From: Dendrocalamus latiflorus
Lineage: Eukaryota > Streptophyta > Magnoliopsida > Poales > Poaceae
Length of the DNA: 64,000 nt
Reading direction: 5' to 3'
NCBI GenBank assembly: GCA_017311315.1
Contig: CM029620.1
Coordinates: 5,453,126 to 5,517,125, forward strand
The notes below the pieces were generated by a model. That model was not told the origin of the DNA, ran no database searches, and was given only the letters and a program-made list of their open reading frames with translations. The translations under genes and the position numbers were made by a program. Shown here piece by piece: positions 10,096-21,650 of the stretch; position 1 is the stretch's first letter, and every line of letters starts with the position of its first letter.

Positions 10096-10565
10096 AGGGG
10101 TGGAAAATGATAACGGATAATTCGTTTTATCCGATATTTCTATTCGAGAAAACGCGAATGTGGTAAGCAAAATTCATATTCGAAAATGTTCATATTCGTA
10201 TTCGAGAATATTAGTATCCGTATTTGAGAATATTCGTATTCGCATTCGAGAATATTCGTATCCATATTCGTATTCGATCCGTTTCTAGAACCCATGAAAA
10301 ATCTGTACAAATTTTGTGATTCAAAATTTGAATTTAGGTAGTTTAAAATCAGTAACCAGTCAAAAATCGGTGAAAAATCGGCGAAACCGCTAGGAATCTG
10401 TTTTATCCGACATTTGTATCCAAGAAAATCTGTATTCGAAAATATCCGTATTCGTATTCAAGAATATTCGTATCCGTATTTGTGAATATTCGAATTCGTT
10501 TTAAAAATATAGATTAGTATTCGTATTTGAGACTATTCGATCGTATCCGATCCATTTTCACCCCT
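10096..10565. mobile_element. 470-bp MITE with 10-bp target duplication, Mutator-like
   Basis: The ends are AGGGGTGGAAAATG and CATTTTCACCCCT, an imperfect terminal inverted repeat. ACATCTACAT occurs immediately on both sides (10086-10095 and 10566-10575), a perfect 10-bp direct repeat, which fits Mutator-type transposition (9-11 bp). The interior is packed with TATTCG/GAATATTCG repeats on both strands. There is no coding capacity. A hAT origin is less likely because hAT makes 8-bp duplications. Confidence 0.8.
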
Positions 10566-10802
10566 ACATCTACATAGTAAACCCTGCCAGTGCACGGTCT
10601 GAAATTTGAAATCGAAAGACTAAGTACACCTAAATATATTCTAATCCTTAATTGCAACATAACAAACATGGATACAAAACGTCTCCACCCAATTCAGTTC
10701 TCATCATGGTTGCATATATATTTTTTCGCCGATCACAAGATTTCACTTTTTTTATAGAAGAAACGAAACCATCAATCACTACCACAGAAAGAGTCTTCAT
10801 AG

Positions 10803-11262
10803 ACGGTTCAAAACCATTATCATAGATAGTTTTTGAACCGTTTGAATTTATATATCTGTGATAACAGGTGGTTATCACAGACGGCTCTCAAACCATCTGT
10901 GATAAGTTACAACACATACGGTTTTTTCGGTTTTCTAAAAACCGTCTGTGATATATCAGATATCACAGACAGTTCTTAAATATAGTCGTCTGTGATATCT
11001 AACATATCACAAACGGTTAGTGCCAAAAACCGTCTGTGATATATCAGATATCATAGACGGTTTCTAAACATAGCCGTCTGTGATATTTGATCATAGATGG
11101 CTAATACCAAAAACTGTCTGTGATATGTCATATATCACAGACGATTTTTAAATATAGTAGTCTATGATATCTTACATATCACAGGCAGTTAATACCAAAA
11201 ACTGTCTGTGATATGTCATATATCACAGATGGTTTGGTGTTACAAACTGTCTGTGGTAGCTA
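10803..11262. promoter_or_regulatory. 3' subterminal repeat array of E2
   Basis: CACAGACGGTT motifs and decayed variants alternate in both orientations about every 30-50 bases, often as inverted pairs separated by TATCARATATC. A conserved segment follows at 11275-11335 (GGCTAGCCTCAGGAAATGCT). Its complement also marks the 3' end of E3 (51895-51935) and E4 (39412-39445), and it recurs inside E2 at 19083. Confidence 0.8.
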
Positions 11263-11449
11263 TTTTAATAGCTAAATTATTTTCTGTTTTTAGGCTAGCC
11301 TCAGGAAATGCTAACCATGCCCTCTGAAAATAAGCAAGTAGATCATATATATAGCACACGATAATCATTATGCAGATCTCACAAATGAATTGAACAACTA
11401 AATGCAGTACAATTGAATGGATTGTTTAATTAAGAAAATTGAGTGATTA

Positions 11450-11623
11450 CAATTGTATCAAATATTTGAACATCTAATCATCATCGCCGAGGTTGAACTC
11501 TCCATTCCGGTGAATGACCTACACCATCAAGAATTCGGAGAGTCTTCCTCGAACTTCGACGAGTTTGTCAAGATCGAATATACTTTCATCGAATTCCACA
11601 ACCTATCGCTAGGAGTGTTAAAG

Positions 11624-11690
<67 letters not shown>

Positions 11691-12591
11691 TATATAGTAT
11701 AAATAATAGGAGCACCATGGTGTCTGGGCACCAAGCCTCCCTGCCTTTGGAATGCTTTTAGATGCGTGCTAGTGTGATTGAGACTTTCCATCCATAATTG
11801 ATTAAGCATGCATGATATATTATATACCAATGCACTAGCACGCATCTAAAATCAATCCAAAAGCAGGGAGGTTTTATGCCCAGACACCATGGTGCCCCAT
11901 TTCAGCGTATATATATATTGATAATTACAAATTAATTATTGGCAAGTTGACAAACATTTGGATCATTTGTCTTAGTGGCCATGATTTCCTACATATGCCG
12001 GCAAACATAGAATCCACACACGTTGCCCTGTAGCTGCTAGTGGCACTACAAAAATATAATTGCACATATAAGTATTGTCAGTTCTAGAGGCATTATTTCG
12101 AAGTGTGATATAGGATTATTGTGTTGTAGCGGGTAGCAGAAATCACGTCTAGTGTTGCACTGTGGCGCTGGATTTCTTATGTCTCCCTCCCCGGGCAACG
12201 TAAGTATTAAACGACCTAAATGGTTCTAAAAAGTTAGCCTCGACCATTGCAAAAAAGAGAAGACTAAAATAGAGTTGTGTATAGAGGAAATGAGTTTACC
12301 TATCAATTGCTTGTTGTACACGGGTGAAGTCGTGGTTGTTCCTAAGTTTGAAATATCCACCCACACTAATTTTTCTCTAAATCTGTCAAAGACTTCTAGT
12401 TCGCTGTGGTGATGGAGACTCGTTGCCTTCTAAGTATCCCGCAGGTAGTCTAAAATGCTGCCACTACTTTCTTTGGTTGCAGAAGGACCCCATTCAGAGA
12501 GACCTCCATAATGGTCATTCGACCCTCTGGCCTTTTTAATATTCCTCTACCACGCTTAGCTATCCTAGTCTTCGAAGCATCAGGCCCATTC
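11450..12591 (-). pseudogene. Decayed TNP1/Ulp1 gene of E2
   Basis: Minus-strand similarity to the E1 gene is visible in pieces. 12310-12350 matches the exon-4 end (TTGTACAACAAGCAATTGAT region). 11985-12055 matches the protease exon and still encodes CGFYVC around the catalytic Cys, but with in-frame stops on either side. 12505-12586 matches the basic N-terminal part of exon 1. Parts between are deleted. An LTR retrotransposon inserted at 12591 within exon 1. The product cannot be functional. Confidence 0.7.
11622..11926. mobile_element. Foldback MITE inside a (TA)n tract
   Basis: A (TA)n run (about 11622-11690) is followed by an arm near 11708-11773 (GCACCATGGTGTCTGGGC, ...GATGCGTGCTAGTG). 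Its imperfect complement lies at about 11831-11897, and TA repeats resume at 11908. The element is therefore a hairpin flanked by TA microsatellite. Grass elements of the Micron type are known to sit in (TA)n; a TA-targeting Stowaway relative is the alternative. It lies in the 3' region of the E2 gene remnant. Confidence 0.65.
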
Positions 12592-13497
12592 TGATGTGAC
12601 CACGCCACCAACACATACGATCATAGCAGCCAATATCAAGATTTAACTAAAGGTGAATTCGTTTCTTCAACTTCAACAATTTTAAATGAGAATATGATAC
12701 TACCTAATGATGAATATATATATATATTTGTAGCACCACATCACTTTGGAATCAATTGAAGCAAGGGTTCAAGTTGGACAGGTTTTGGAATCCAATTCGG
12801 CCTCCAGATCAATTCGGATTCAGCTTGATAAGCCAACTTCAAATGTGCATAACTTTTTATCCAGAAGACTTCACGGGGCCCGTGAGTATTCGTTGGAAAT
12901 CTCTTGGAGTCTACTTTCAGATGGATCTGGTCTGACCTCCAAACTCCATCTGAGCAGATCAGAAACTGCAAAACAAGTCACGTCACTTTTCCAGTCCGAG
13001 TTAAAGTGGGCCGAGGGCCTTGTAACTTAGGCTATTTGGGCCGGTACTGTTCATGTGAACAGTACGACGGTCGTGTGAACAGTAACTATGAATAGTACCA
13101 CACCTTTTTTCATTAGATAAGTGCGGCTTCCCCTTCCTTATTTAAGAAGGTCACACCCCTTTAGTTTTCTTGGGGTTTTTCTTAAGAGATTATTCTGCTT
13201 AGCAGTTTCACTGCATTGTTCGGTTGAGGAACCCCAACTTGTGAACTTAATCTTTATTTGCAATACAATTTCAGATTGCATCTTGAACTCTCTTGCTTGT
13301 GTTCTCGATTTGCTTGCAGGATATAGCCTTCTTGGCGAGGTCAACCGTGTTCGACACGGTTGATAACCAATGGAGCAGTGGTGTAGTGATTGTGAGGGGT
13401 TCGATCTATTTTGGTCGGAGCCTTTGGATCATCAACGTCGAGTTCTCCACAATCGACTTATCAGTACCTCTCGGAAGATCGGGCCATCGTCACATTA
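12592..13497 (+). repeat. 5' LTR of the gag-only retrotransposon
   Basis: About 906 bp, matching 16897-17801 along its length. A likely promoter lies near 13135-13145 (CTTATTTAAGAAGG), with TTTAGTTTTC downstream. Short ORFs in the LTR are not supported as genes because they recur only as LTR copies. Confidence 0.9.
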
Positions 13498-13515
13498 GTT
13501 GGTATCAGAACAACG
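13498..13515 (+). promoter_or_regulatory. Primer-binding site
   Basis: GTTGGTATCAGAACAACG directly follows the 5' LTR. TGGTATCAGARC is the usual initiator-Met tRNA primer site of plant LTR retrotransposons. Confidence 0.8.
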
Positions 13516-14598
13516 GTTGCCTGTAAGGTAATTCGTCCCTTTTAGATTGGTTTTTTATTTACTATAGTCCAGAAAAAAAAATTGCCCTACAAAAAGAGTT
13601 AATTTCCGCTGTCCAAACCCCATTGTGCCTTTCAATCTATTAGTTTTGGTTTGCTAAATTGAATTTGTGTCCGTCATAGCATTGTTTAGTTGCTGGTCAT
13701 ATCTTTGTTCCATTAAAAATCCAAACAAAAAAATTCCCACCCCAAACCCTAATTCTAATTCGGCTGATTTTTCCTTTCTCTGTAGCCGCCACTAAAAATG
13801 CCATAATTTTTTATTCTGAGATTATGTTTGAGTGAAACCACCGCCATTAGATTAAAAATTTCCATATCCATCTATCTGTAAAATTTCACGTCATTCCAGC
13901 AAGGCAGTTAAGAGATATATGCGGTGCAAGTTGACCCAATTATCTATTTTCAATCTGCAACACTCAGTAGTTGTGATTTTTGTGCGAATTTCTGTGTCGG
14001 GTTTTGGATGTTGGCCCCAAAAGAAAATCTGTAGAAAAATCTGTCCGAAAACATAGAAAAAAAGAATCCGTGAAAAAGAGGCATCTGAAGAAAAGTTACG
14101 GCCAAAATACCGACGTGTTGTCCAGTGGACAGAAATCTTCAGTTTTCAGTTTTGGGTCAATCCTTGTGTTCTTCAATTCCAGATTGCATTGGATTGAATT
14201 ATCTTGTATTTACCACTCGTACACATTGTCATACACTTGTTTTTAGCCTTCTTCCATTCTTGGTTGATCAGCAACATAGGCTAAGTGTTAGATACGAACT
14301 ATAATTCAATTTTATGTAATTTCTGAAATTAACTGATTGTTCTCTGTTGCTACATATCGAGCCTTCCAAGCTATACCTTATACTAACCGAGTAGATCATG
14401 TCGAACCGTCCCTTGTAATCGCTATACACATCACTTGAGTCAAGTTATCACGAACCAGCTACCGGTTGCACCACTTGTTTGCATTGGTAAGAACTTGTAA
14501 GAGCTTGTAAGAGTTTGAGAGATGTGTGACTTGTTAAGCTCCACCACCTAGTAGTTGTAGGGATAATACATTGGTGTTGTCTTTTGTTTCTACTAACC

Positions 14599-16464
14599 AT
14601 GGCAGGTGAGTTGTCTGATGAGCAAGAGTGTGTTGTAAAGGGAGAGCTCATGACGCTCTTGGATGAACAACGCGCTACCATTAATGAGGGCATCGATAGG
14701 AAGCTTCAAGCTATGACAGATACATTGCAGCACTCACTGCACACCTAAAAAGAATGGTGAATCAGTCACCAAACAATGGATGCGAGTATGACCACGATGC
14801 GGGCCAAAATTGTGAGGAGGGAGATGATAATGAGAGACAAAACCGCGATGCCGGTGCTGCATTTGCCACCCAAGATGTACGCTTGAGACAAGCTTGTTCA
14901 CCATGGGAGGTATATGATCATGATAGTACATCCGGTAAAACTAAAATCACTTTGCCATCTTTTCTGGTAAATGTGATCCTGATGCTTATATTGACTGGGA
15001 GATAACTTTAGACAAAGAATTTGAATATTATGATTGGTCTGATAGGCAAAAGATTAGAGCTGCTACTAGTGTTTTTATTGATGATGCAAGACTTTGGTGG
15101 AAGTATTTTGGTAGGCATGGTAGAGTGCCTTAAACTTGGAATGCATTAAAAAACTTATGAGAGATGAATTTGTTCCTAAAAACCATGCTGATTATTTGCT
15201 AGCAAGATTACAACGTTTAAAACAACGAAGTAGAACTGTAAGGGAATATTATCATGAATTAAAAATTTGTTTATTATGTTGTAGCTTAGAGGAACGTGCT
15301 GAAGCTACAGAGAATAGATTCTTACGTGGGCTTAATAAAGAAATTCAGAACCTTCTTATTCACGAAGAATATAATTCTCTCCCTCATTTATTTATACTTG
15401 CTTGTAAGGTTGAAAGTCAGATTAAAGAGAAACTGAGAGTGCTTGATGATAAGAAACATGAGAATAAACCTGTGTTTGTGCCTTTTTCCGTGACTAACAA
15501 CTTGCAAGTAGTTGAGAACCATGCCGAAGAGGAGCATGAGCTGATTGAGTCACTGAACCCATTGGTTGAGAATGAAGATAAGGAGATGGATGCACTTACA
15601 TCATCTGAGGAGAGCCAAAAAGGTAAAGAACATGGAGCTATCATCGCTCACGGTACTGATTTGGTGCTACAACAAGAAATAGAGCAACCTTGTGAGTATA
15701 TACCTACTGTAGTTCAATCGTTTGATATTCCTTGTGTTGACTTAAATGAACCATGTGCTGATCTAAATTCTCATAATTTTGCACATGTCGAATTAATAAC
15801 ACATAAAGATGTTTTGACTAGAATTTCTCCTACTAATTCATTGTGTTACATCATGTTGGATCTACCTATGAAATTGTTACATGCTATGGAGAAAGTTTCT
15901 GAACTTGCATTTTCGAAATTCTTGTTTAGTGTCTACACCTCTGGATATAAGTTTAATTTGATCGGAGATTATGGTGTGGAAAACCAATTTCTTGTATATC
16001 GAATATGCATAACTTGCGATCACATGGATGAATTGAAACTTGCTATTTGGAATAACAATTCTTGTATGCTGAATCATGTTCAATGTGAGAGAGAAGTAAA
16101 ATTTAGTACTCATCTAATGCATATGTGTTCATCTCTTTTTGCACCATCTAGTATGGACAATCTGGATAAAGATGATGAATTATGGCAGAACATACAAATC
16201 TCTTCACCCTTGCTAGCTGAATTTGCTATTGTTCGATTAAGATATGATTATATGGATGAACTTTGCTTGATTCTAAAAGTTGTAGTTTTGCCCATATGTG
16301 CCACCACTACAAGTTTACAACGTCAAAGATTTGAATTGCATAAATGCTTCACTTACATTTGCAAAACAAGTTGCAATAATTACCGTGTGAGAAATTTTGA
16401 ATTGCTCATTAACATATATGATTACTCTTGGGTTAATAATACAATGATTTTTTATGATCGCTGA
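14599..16464 (+). pseudogene. gag-like polyprotein remnant
   Basis: The reading begins MAGELSDEQECVVKGEL at 14599 but meets a TAA near 14746. Gag-type sequence continues in other frames (DPDAYIDWEI, KIRAATSVFIDDARLWW near 14970-15110), typical of the retrotransposon gag domain of Ty3/gypsy elements. A TAA at 15131-15133 stands where related proteins usually have Gln. From 15136 the frame is open for 442 residues (KNHADYLLARLQRLKQRSR, then an acidic region). No CCHC zinc knuckle or protease motif is seen. Two stops and a frameshift make it non-functional as read. Confidence 0.75.
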
Positions 16465-16513
16465 TGTTTTATAACATTAATTGTGCAACAACGAAGAACT
16501 GTTAAAACGGATG

Positions 16514-16550
<37 letters not shown>

Positions 16551-16896
16551 CCATGCATACACCTTGGCTTCTTTGTTACCATATTTTTAGCTTATCAAAA
16601 GCCGAGGACGGCTTTGTTTGCAAGAAGGGAGGATGATAAGACATTTACCCTATGGATACAACCATATTTGCTATACTTGTTGTTCCAATTACAAGAGCTC
16701 CTATGCATCACTTAGATTATGAGGTGAGCTCGTTTCAAAGAGATTTTACTTTATTTGATAAAGAACTTATGATATTACATAATGAGAGTTTGTTGCGTTT
16801 GTTATCATGTACCAAGATTTATGATCAAGATCATGCAATACGTGACACTACACATATGTTAAAACCGAGGACGATTTTATGTCAAGAAGGGGAGGA

Positions 16897-17801
16897 TGAT
16901 GTGACCACGCCAACAACACATAGGACCATAGCGGCCAATATCAAGATTGAACTAAAGGTGAATTCGTTTCTTCAACTTCAACATATTTTAAATGAGAATA
17001 TGATGCTATCTAATGATGAAAAAATATATATTTGTAGCACCACATCACTTTGGAACCAATTGAAGCAAGGGTTCAAGTTGGACAGGTTTTGGAATCCAAT
17101 TCGGCCTCCAGATCAATTCGGATTCAGCCTGACAGCCAACTTCAAATGTGCATAACTTTTTATCCAGAAGGCTTCACGGGGTCCGTGAGTACTCATTGGA
17201 AATCTCTTGGAGTCTACTTTCAGATGGATCTGGTCTGACCTCCAAACTCCATCTGAACAAATCAAAAACCGTGAAACAAATCACGTCAGTTTTCCAGTCC
17301 GAGTCAAAGTGGGCTGAGGGCCTTGTAACTTAGGCTATTTGGGCCGGTACTGTTCATGTGAACAGTACGATGGCTGTGTGAACAGTAACCATGAATAGTA
17401 CTACACCCCTTTTCATTAGATAAGTGCAGCTTCCCCCTTCCCTATTTAAGGAGGTCGCACCCCTTTAGTTTTCCTAGGGTTTTTCTTAAGAGATTATTCT
17501 GCATAGCAGTTTCACCGCATTGTTCGGTTGAGGAACCCCAACTTGTGAACTTAATCTTTTTTTGCAATACAATTTCAGATTGCATCTTGAACTCTCTTGC
17601 TTGTGTTCTCAATTCGCTTGCAGGAGATAGCCTTCTTGGCGAGGTCAACCGTGTTCGGCACGGTTGATAACCAACGGAGCAGTGGTGTAGTGATTGGGAG
17701 GGGTTCGATTTGTTTTGGTCGTAGCCTTTGTATCATCAATGTCGAGTTATCCACAATCGACTTATCAGTATCTCTCGGAAGATCAGGCCATCGTCACATT
17801 A
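16897..17801 (+). repeat. 3' LTR of the gag-only retrotransposon
   Basis: About 905 bp, starting TGATGTGACCACGCCAAC and ending ATCGTCACATTA. It is preceded by the purine tract at about 16884-16896 and a CA/TA microsatellite farther upstream (16516-16550). The target duplication CATTC follows. Confidence 0.9.
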
Positions 17802-17806
17802 CATTC

Positions 17807-18838
17807 TGTGACGACGACAATGTGCGGACATCATTTCTCTTACAAAAAAAACTAATTACAATGAGCTACGAGCATAAACATTGTCACATGGTTAATTTTA
17901 CGTACTTTTGTTACAAGAAGTAAGGAGAGGAGAGTAGGAGGAGGGGATATGTATTTCTCATCAACTATAAGACGAACATTAAAGCATCGTACACATTGGC
18001 TTGAAAAGGCATGAAGCAAAATATTTTTCTTCATGCCTTTTGAAGCTCACGTGTATTGTGCTGTAATGTTCCTCTTGTACAACTACTACTCTGACTCACA
18101 GTGTTTCATGCCCCCTTTTTACCTAAACCAGTAATCCACCCATAGAACTAAGAAGAGAAGAGTCGGAGGAGGGGAGACAAGAACATAGTGGAAGCCAAAG
18201 GAGAGCGTGGACCACCAGGGACCTAGAAGGCTGACCGTGAGGACCACATGAAGGAGACATTTTCAGCAACGACAAGGAACCACCATCTACGTCTTCATCC
18301 GCATGAGGACCATGCCAAGACAACCACTAACAATCTTAACACTTCTAGCCCAACACAAGTAGGCCCACCTTTCCTCCCACATCCATTTTCCTATTCCTTT
18401 TTGGGTTCCACATAACAAAGACACTAACAGATATAGACGGATGTAACACACATGAGGTAAAAAGTGGGGTTTGGGATCCATACCTTCAGGAGGGGAGGCG
18501 ACGGGGAGGAGAGAACTCATGGACACATATTAACAGATATGGACGGATCTGTCACACATGAGGTAAAAAAGTGAGATTTGGGATCCATACCTTCGGGAGG
18601 AGAGGCAATAGGGAGGAGAGGCGGTGTTGGAATAAGAGGCGACGGGAACGAGAGGTGGCGTTGGGAGGAGAGGCAGCGTCAGGAGGAGAGGCGATGGGGC
18701 TACCACACAAGGTAAGGAAGGAGAGGACGGAGACGTTGGGTTCTCTGGTGACGGCGGTGGTGGGGGGACGAGGAGACGAAGGGGTGTGTGAGTGAGGAGT
18801 AAGAGCGCAAAACCTAGCAAGTGCCCTACTTATAGAAA
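17807..18838 (-). other. 5' part of the E2 TNP1 transcription unit: intron-like DNA and GC-rich leader
   Basis: After the retrotransposon, E2 resumes with a few bases of TNP1 exon 1, then intron-like sequence (17830-18480). A GC-rich purine-biased block follows (18480-18790; reading minus, CTCCTCCC-type repeats). A promoter-like CTATAAGTAGGGCACTTGC (minus, near 18815-18835) precedes the motif CTAGGTTTTGCGC, which also starts the leader in E3. Frames here are short and repetitive; none is credible. Confidence 0.5.
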
Positions 18839-19060
18839 AACTGTCACAGACGGTTCCATAATGGAATAGTTTGTGATGTTGTAGTATATCACAAACTATT
18901 CTATTATGGAACCGTATGTGATATTGTACCTTATCACAAATGGTTCTATCATATAACCGTCTGTGATGTTGTAGCATATAATAGATGGTCCTATTATGGA
19001 ACCTTCTGTGATACATATATCATAGACGGTTTGTACCACTAAACCGCCTGTGATAGTTCC
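18839..19060 (-). promoter_or_regulatory. Internal CACAGACGGTT block upstream of the TNP1 promoter (E2)
   Basis: Inverted pairs of CACAGACGGTTCCATAATGG-type sequence and complements, spaced about 35 bases, directly precede (on minus) the TATA-like element at about 18825. Position and content match 4798-4876 of E1 and 45738-45820 of E3. Confidence 0.65.
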
Positions 19061-19289
19061 TTCTGTATACAACATATCAGGATTTTTGGCTAGCCTCAGG
19101 AAATGCTAGCCATGCCCCCTAAAAATAAGCAAGCAGATACAGTCATAGATGTAATTATTTCTAAATTACTGAATTAATTACAATGGAGTAATTACTTAAT
19201 TGCATGCTGAATTTCTTAATTACATTAGAATAATTTCTAAATAGGTGTTTGCCTTGTGGGATTATTCCACTTTGCTATTTTCCTTTTAA

Positions 19290-19969
19290 ATAAAGTTCTT
19301 CATAATGATCAACATGTATATAGCTTGCTTCATCACTTGGTTCTTCCTCGAGCCTGATGCCGTCTTCGAATAGAGGCAACTCGTCAAATTACTTGTACTC
19401 TTCCTTCTTTTTCCATAAAAAACTACGTGGTACTTCTTATTTGCCGAGTCAATTACATCAAAAACTTGAGTTACTTGCCTCGCTAGTACGAATGGTTTAT
19501 CTTTATATCATATACGTTTGAGGTCCACAGTAGTGACATCATACTTATCGACCTTTACACCCTATGGGAGTTGGACCCAATGGCACCGAAAGAGAGGGTT
19601 CTTGAAAATTACGTAATCAAACTCCCAAATCTACTCTACAAGCTCGTAGTATGAGCTTGGGCCACTGGTACTGAACTACTCACAAAATGCATCTATGTGA
19701 ATACCTCAGTTTTGGACAATGCTCTTTCTATCCTAATTTGTTGTATAAAATATGTACCTATTAATGTCGTATCCATGCCATGTCAAAATTATAAATTTTG
19801 GCCCTTTTGCCAACTATTGCAGTGTTTCACTTGATGACCTCCCAATGAGTCACACTTTGAACCATTCGTTGAACCGATGGTTGTGCTGTCTCATGATCCA
19901 ATCCTCCGACCAACCTAGATTCTCTTGGCGTAGCATGTCCTTATGCTCTTCAATATACATGGACACTTC
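19290..19969 (-). pseudogene. TNP2 3' part of E2 (DUF4216-like), decayed
   Basis: On the minus strand this matches the end of the E1 transposase frame, including the region around FDELPLF (19370) and the TFYTTN/NGYTFY part (19750), with many stops and frame shifts. It is cut at 19974 by the large LTR unit and resumes at 25822. Confidence 0.8.
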
Positions 19970-20442
19970 AGTCATGTAACATCCTGAAATTTTAAATTTG
20001 AAAAGTGTGAGGCTTTTGAATTATTTTTGCAATATGTTGTATTTGAATTTGGAGTTTAAGGTATTCTTCTGAAATTTGGTTGGGATTCCAAAAAGTAAAA
20101 TTTCAAGAAAGGAACAAACATGTTCAAATAATAGAGAATTAAAATTTAAAATACGAATCTGAAAAGATGATCCAGTATAAGGAGAAAGAAACCTGAGTTA
20201 AAAATATGAAATATCATTTCTGAAAATAATGTCATGAATAACAATTGAAGCAAGTAAATGAAATACCAACATATATGGACATATATGTATGTATATATAC
20301 ATATATATAAATATACATACCAAAATCCTGCACCTACAAAATTTAGTGGCCAGAATACATAAGTATAAAATTAGGTGAACAAGAGGGAGTGAATAAGACA
20401 TGAATACCATATACACATCTACACAAATAAAAAACAAAAAAA

Positions 20443-21650
20443 ATGGAAAAGAAAGAGCCAGGCCGGCCGCCAATCCGGCCCAGCTCCTCCTCTCCCACTC
20501 CTCCCTCGCTGCGGCCGAGCAACCCAGCCGCCCCGCGCGCGCGCTTCGCCAGCCCAGCCCGCTCCCTCGCCTTCCGCCAACTGTCACGCGGGCCCCGTCT
20601 CCACCCCGCGCCTTCTCTCACTGCCACGCGAGCCCCACGCGCCAGTCCTTCTCTTTCTCTGGCCAGCGGACCCGCCCGCGCCCGGTCCTTTCTTCCTCTC
20701 CTCTTTCTTCCTCCTGCTCCCGAGCGCCGCGCACAGCCTTCCTTCGCCCCGTGGCGCTCATGCGCTGGCATCGCTTCTGCCCGAGTAGTCCCGTCGCCCG
20801 GTTGGAGAGCCTGCGAGACCGCCACCGCCCCTGGTTTCACCGCCTCCGCCCCCGGTTTGGCGCCACCGCCCGCAGCTTCCCTCTGCCCGGTCGCACTGCT
20901 CAGCCATGTGGCGCAAGTCTTTTGCCGCCTAGCGCGTGCGCAACGCAAAGCTGCAGCCAGCAGTGAAGCGTCGCACCCGAATCCCACCTCAGGACCTGCC
21001 TCACCTGCCCGGTCACTTCCGCCGCCTGCTCCGAAGCGACCGCATAGCCGCCCCGCCCGCTGCCAGTGCCAACCGGCCGCCTATAAGAACCCCCGAAGAC
21101 CCCTGTGAATTTCCCACACCACGCACTCCCTCCCACCGCAGGCAATCGTGCTCCGAGCCTCTTAATCGCCAGTGAGCCACTTTCTTCCCCAACTCCGGCC
21201 GCCGGAGCTCCCCGTCGATTCAAACCACCCGAACCCAATTCCCTGCACCTGACCCACCTTCAGCTCCTCGCGAAGTCGCTCCCGGTCTCCCCCGAGCCTC
21301 CCGAAGGCCGTACACCGCCGGCATCGAGCCTCTCCCGAGCCCGCCGCCGCCGCACGTCGCCGACCCACTTCCGGTGATCCCCGGCCACCGCCGACACCCC
21401 CATCACCTTCCCCATGACGCAAGGATTCCATTTCGCCCCTCACCCGACTCGCTCCGGCCACCCCTCGCCGCCGGCGCCGCCGCCCGCACGCCGCCCCAAC
21501 CTCCTCTGCTCTGGCCTTTGCTGCACGCCTCAATTGGTTTTGCGTCCCACCCCCGTCAGGTAACACCCGTGGCTCGACTGGTTGCCACCTCACGCTCTTA
21601 CTTGGCCGCCCGCGTTCGAACCCGGTTGGCCGCAATGTGTGGTTAGGAAT
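20443..21650. other. GC-rich leader-like block of the 5.8-kb LTR unit
   Basis: This segment is very GC-rich and CCNCC-biased, flanked by AT-rich DNA. Long frames exist on both strands (for example 20443-21108), but they are low-complexity, rich in Pro, Arg, Ser and Ala, overlap one another and have no recognisable domain. The other LTR units in the window also have a GC-rich block within about 1 kb of their start. I read it as 5' leader or promoter-proximal sequence, not a gene. Confidence 0.5.
21570..21622 (+). promoter_or_regulatory. tRNA-like A box and B box
   Basis: TGGCTCGACTGG at 21570-21581 fits the pol III A box, and GTTCGAACC at 21614-21622 fits the B box, 32 bases apart. The T-arm and acceptor stem do not fold as a tRNA, so this is not a tRNA gene. 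It may be a SINE-derived fragment or chance. Confidence 0.4.

Larger units (their letters stand above)
12592..17801 (+). mobile_element. LTR retrotransposon with gag only (non-autonomous), TSD CATTC
   Basis: Two long terminal repeats (12592-13497 and 16897-17801) begin TGATGTGACCACGCC and end ATCGTCACATTA. CATTC occurs immediately outside both (12587-12591, 17802-17806). A primer-binding site resembling the initiator-Met tRNA complement (TGGTATCAGAAC) starts at about 13500, and a purine tract AAGAAGGGGAGGA precedes the right LTR. The interior has only a gag-like frame; I see no protease, reverse transcriptase or integrase. It is probably a gypsy-type non-autonomous element. The LTRs differ at roughly 5-7% of sites over their first 300 bases by eye, so it is not recent. 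Confidence 0.92.

Noticed and set aside
21570..21640. A tRNA gene at the A/B boxes
   Set aside because: The T-arm and acceptor stem do not pair, and the GC-rich context makes chance matches likely.
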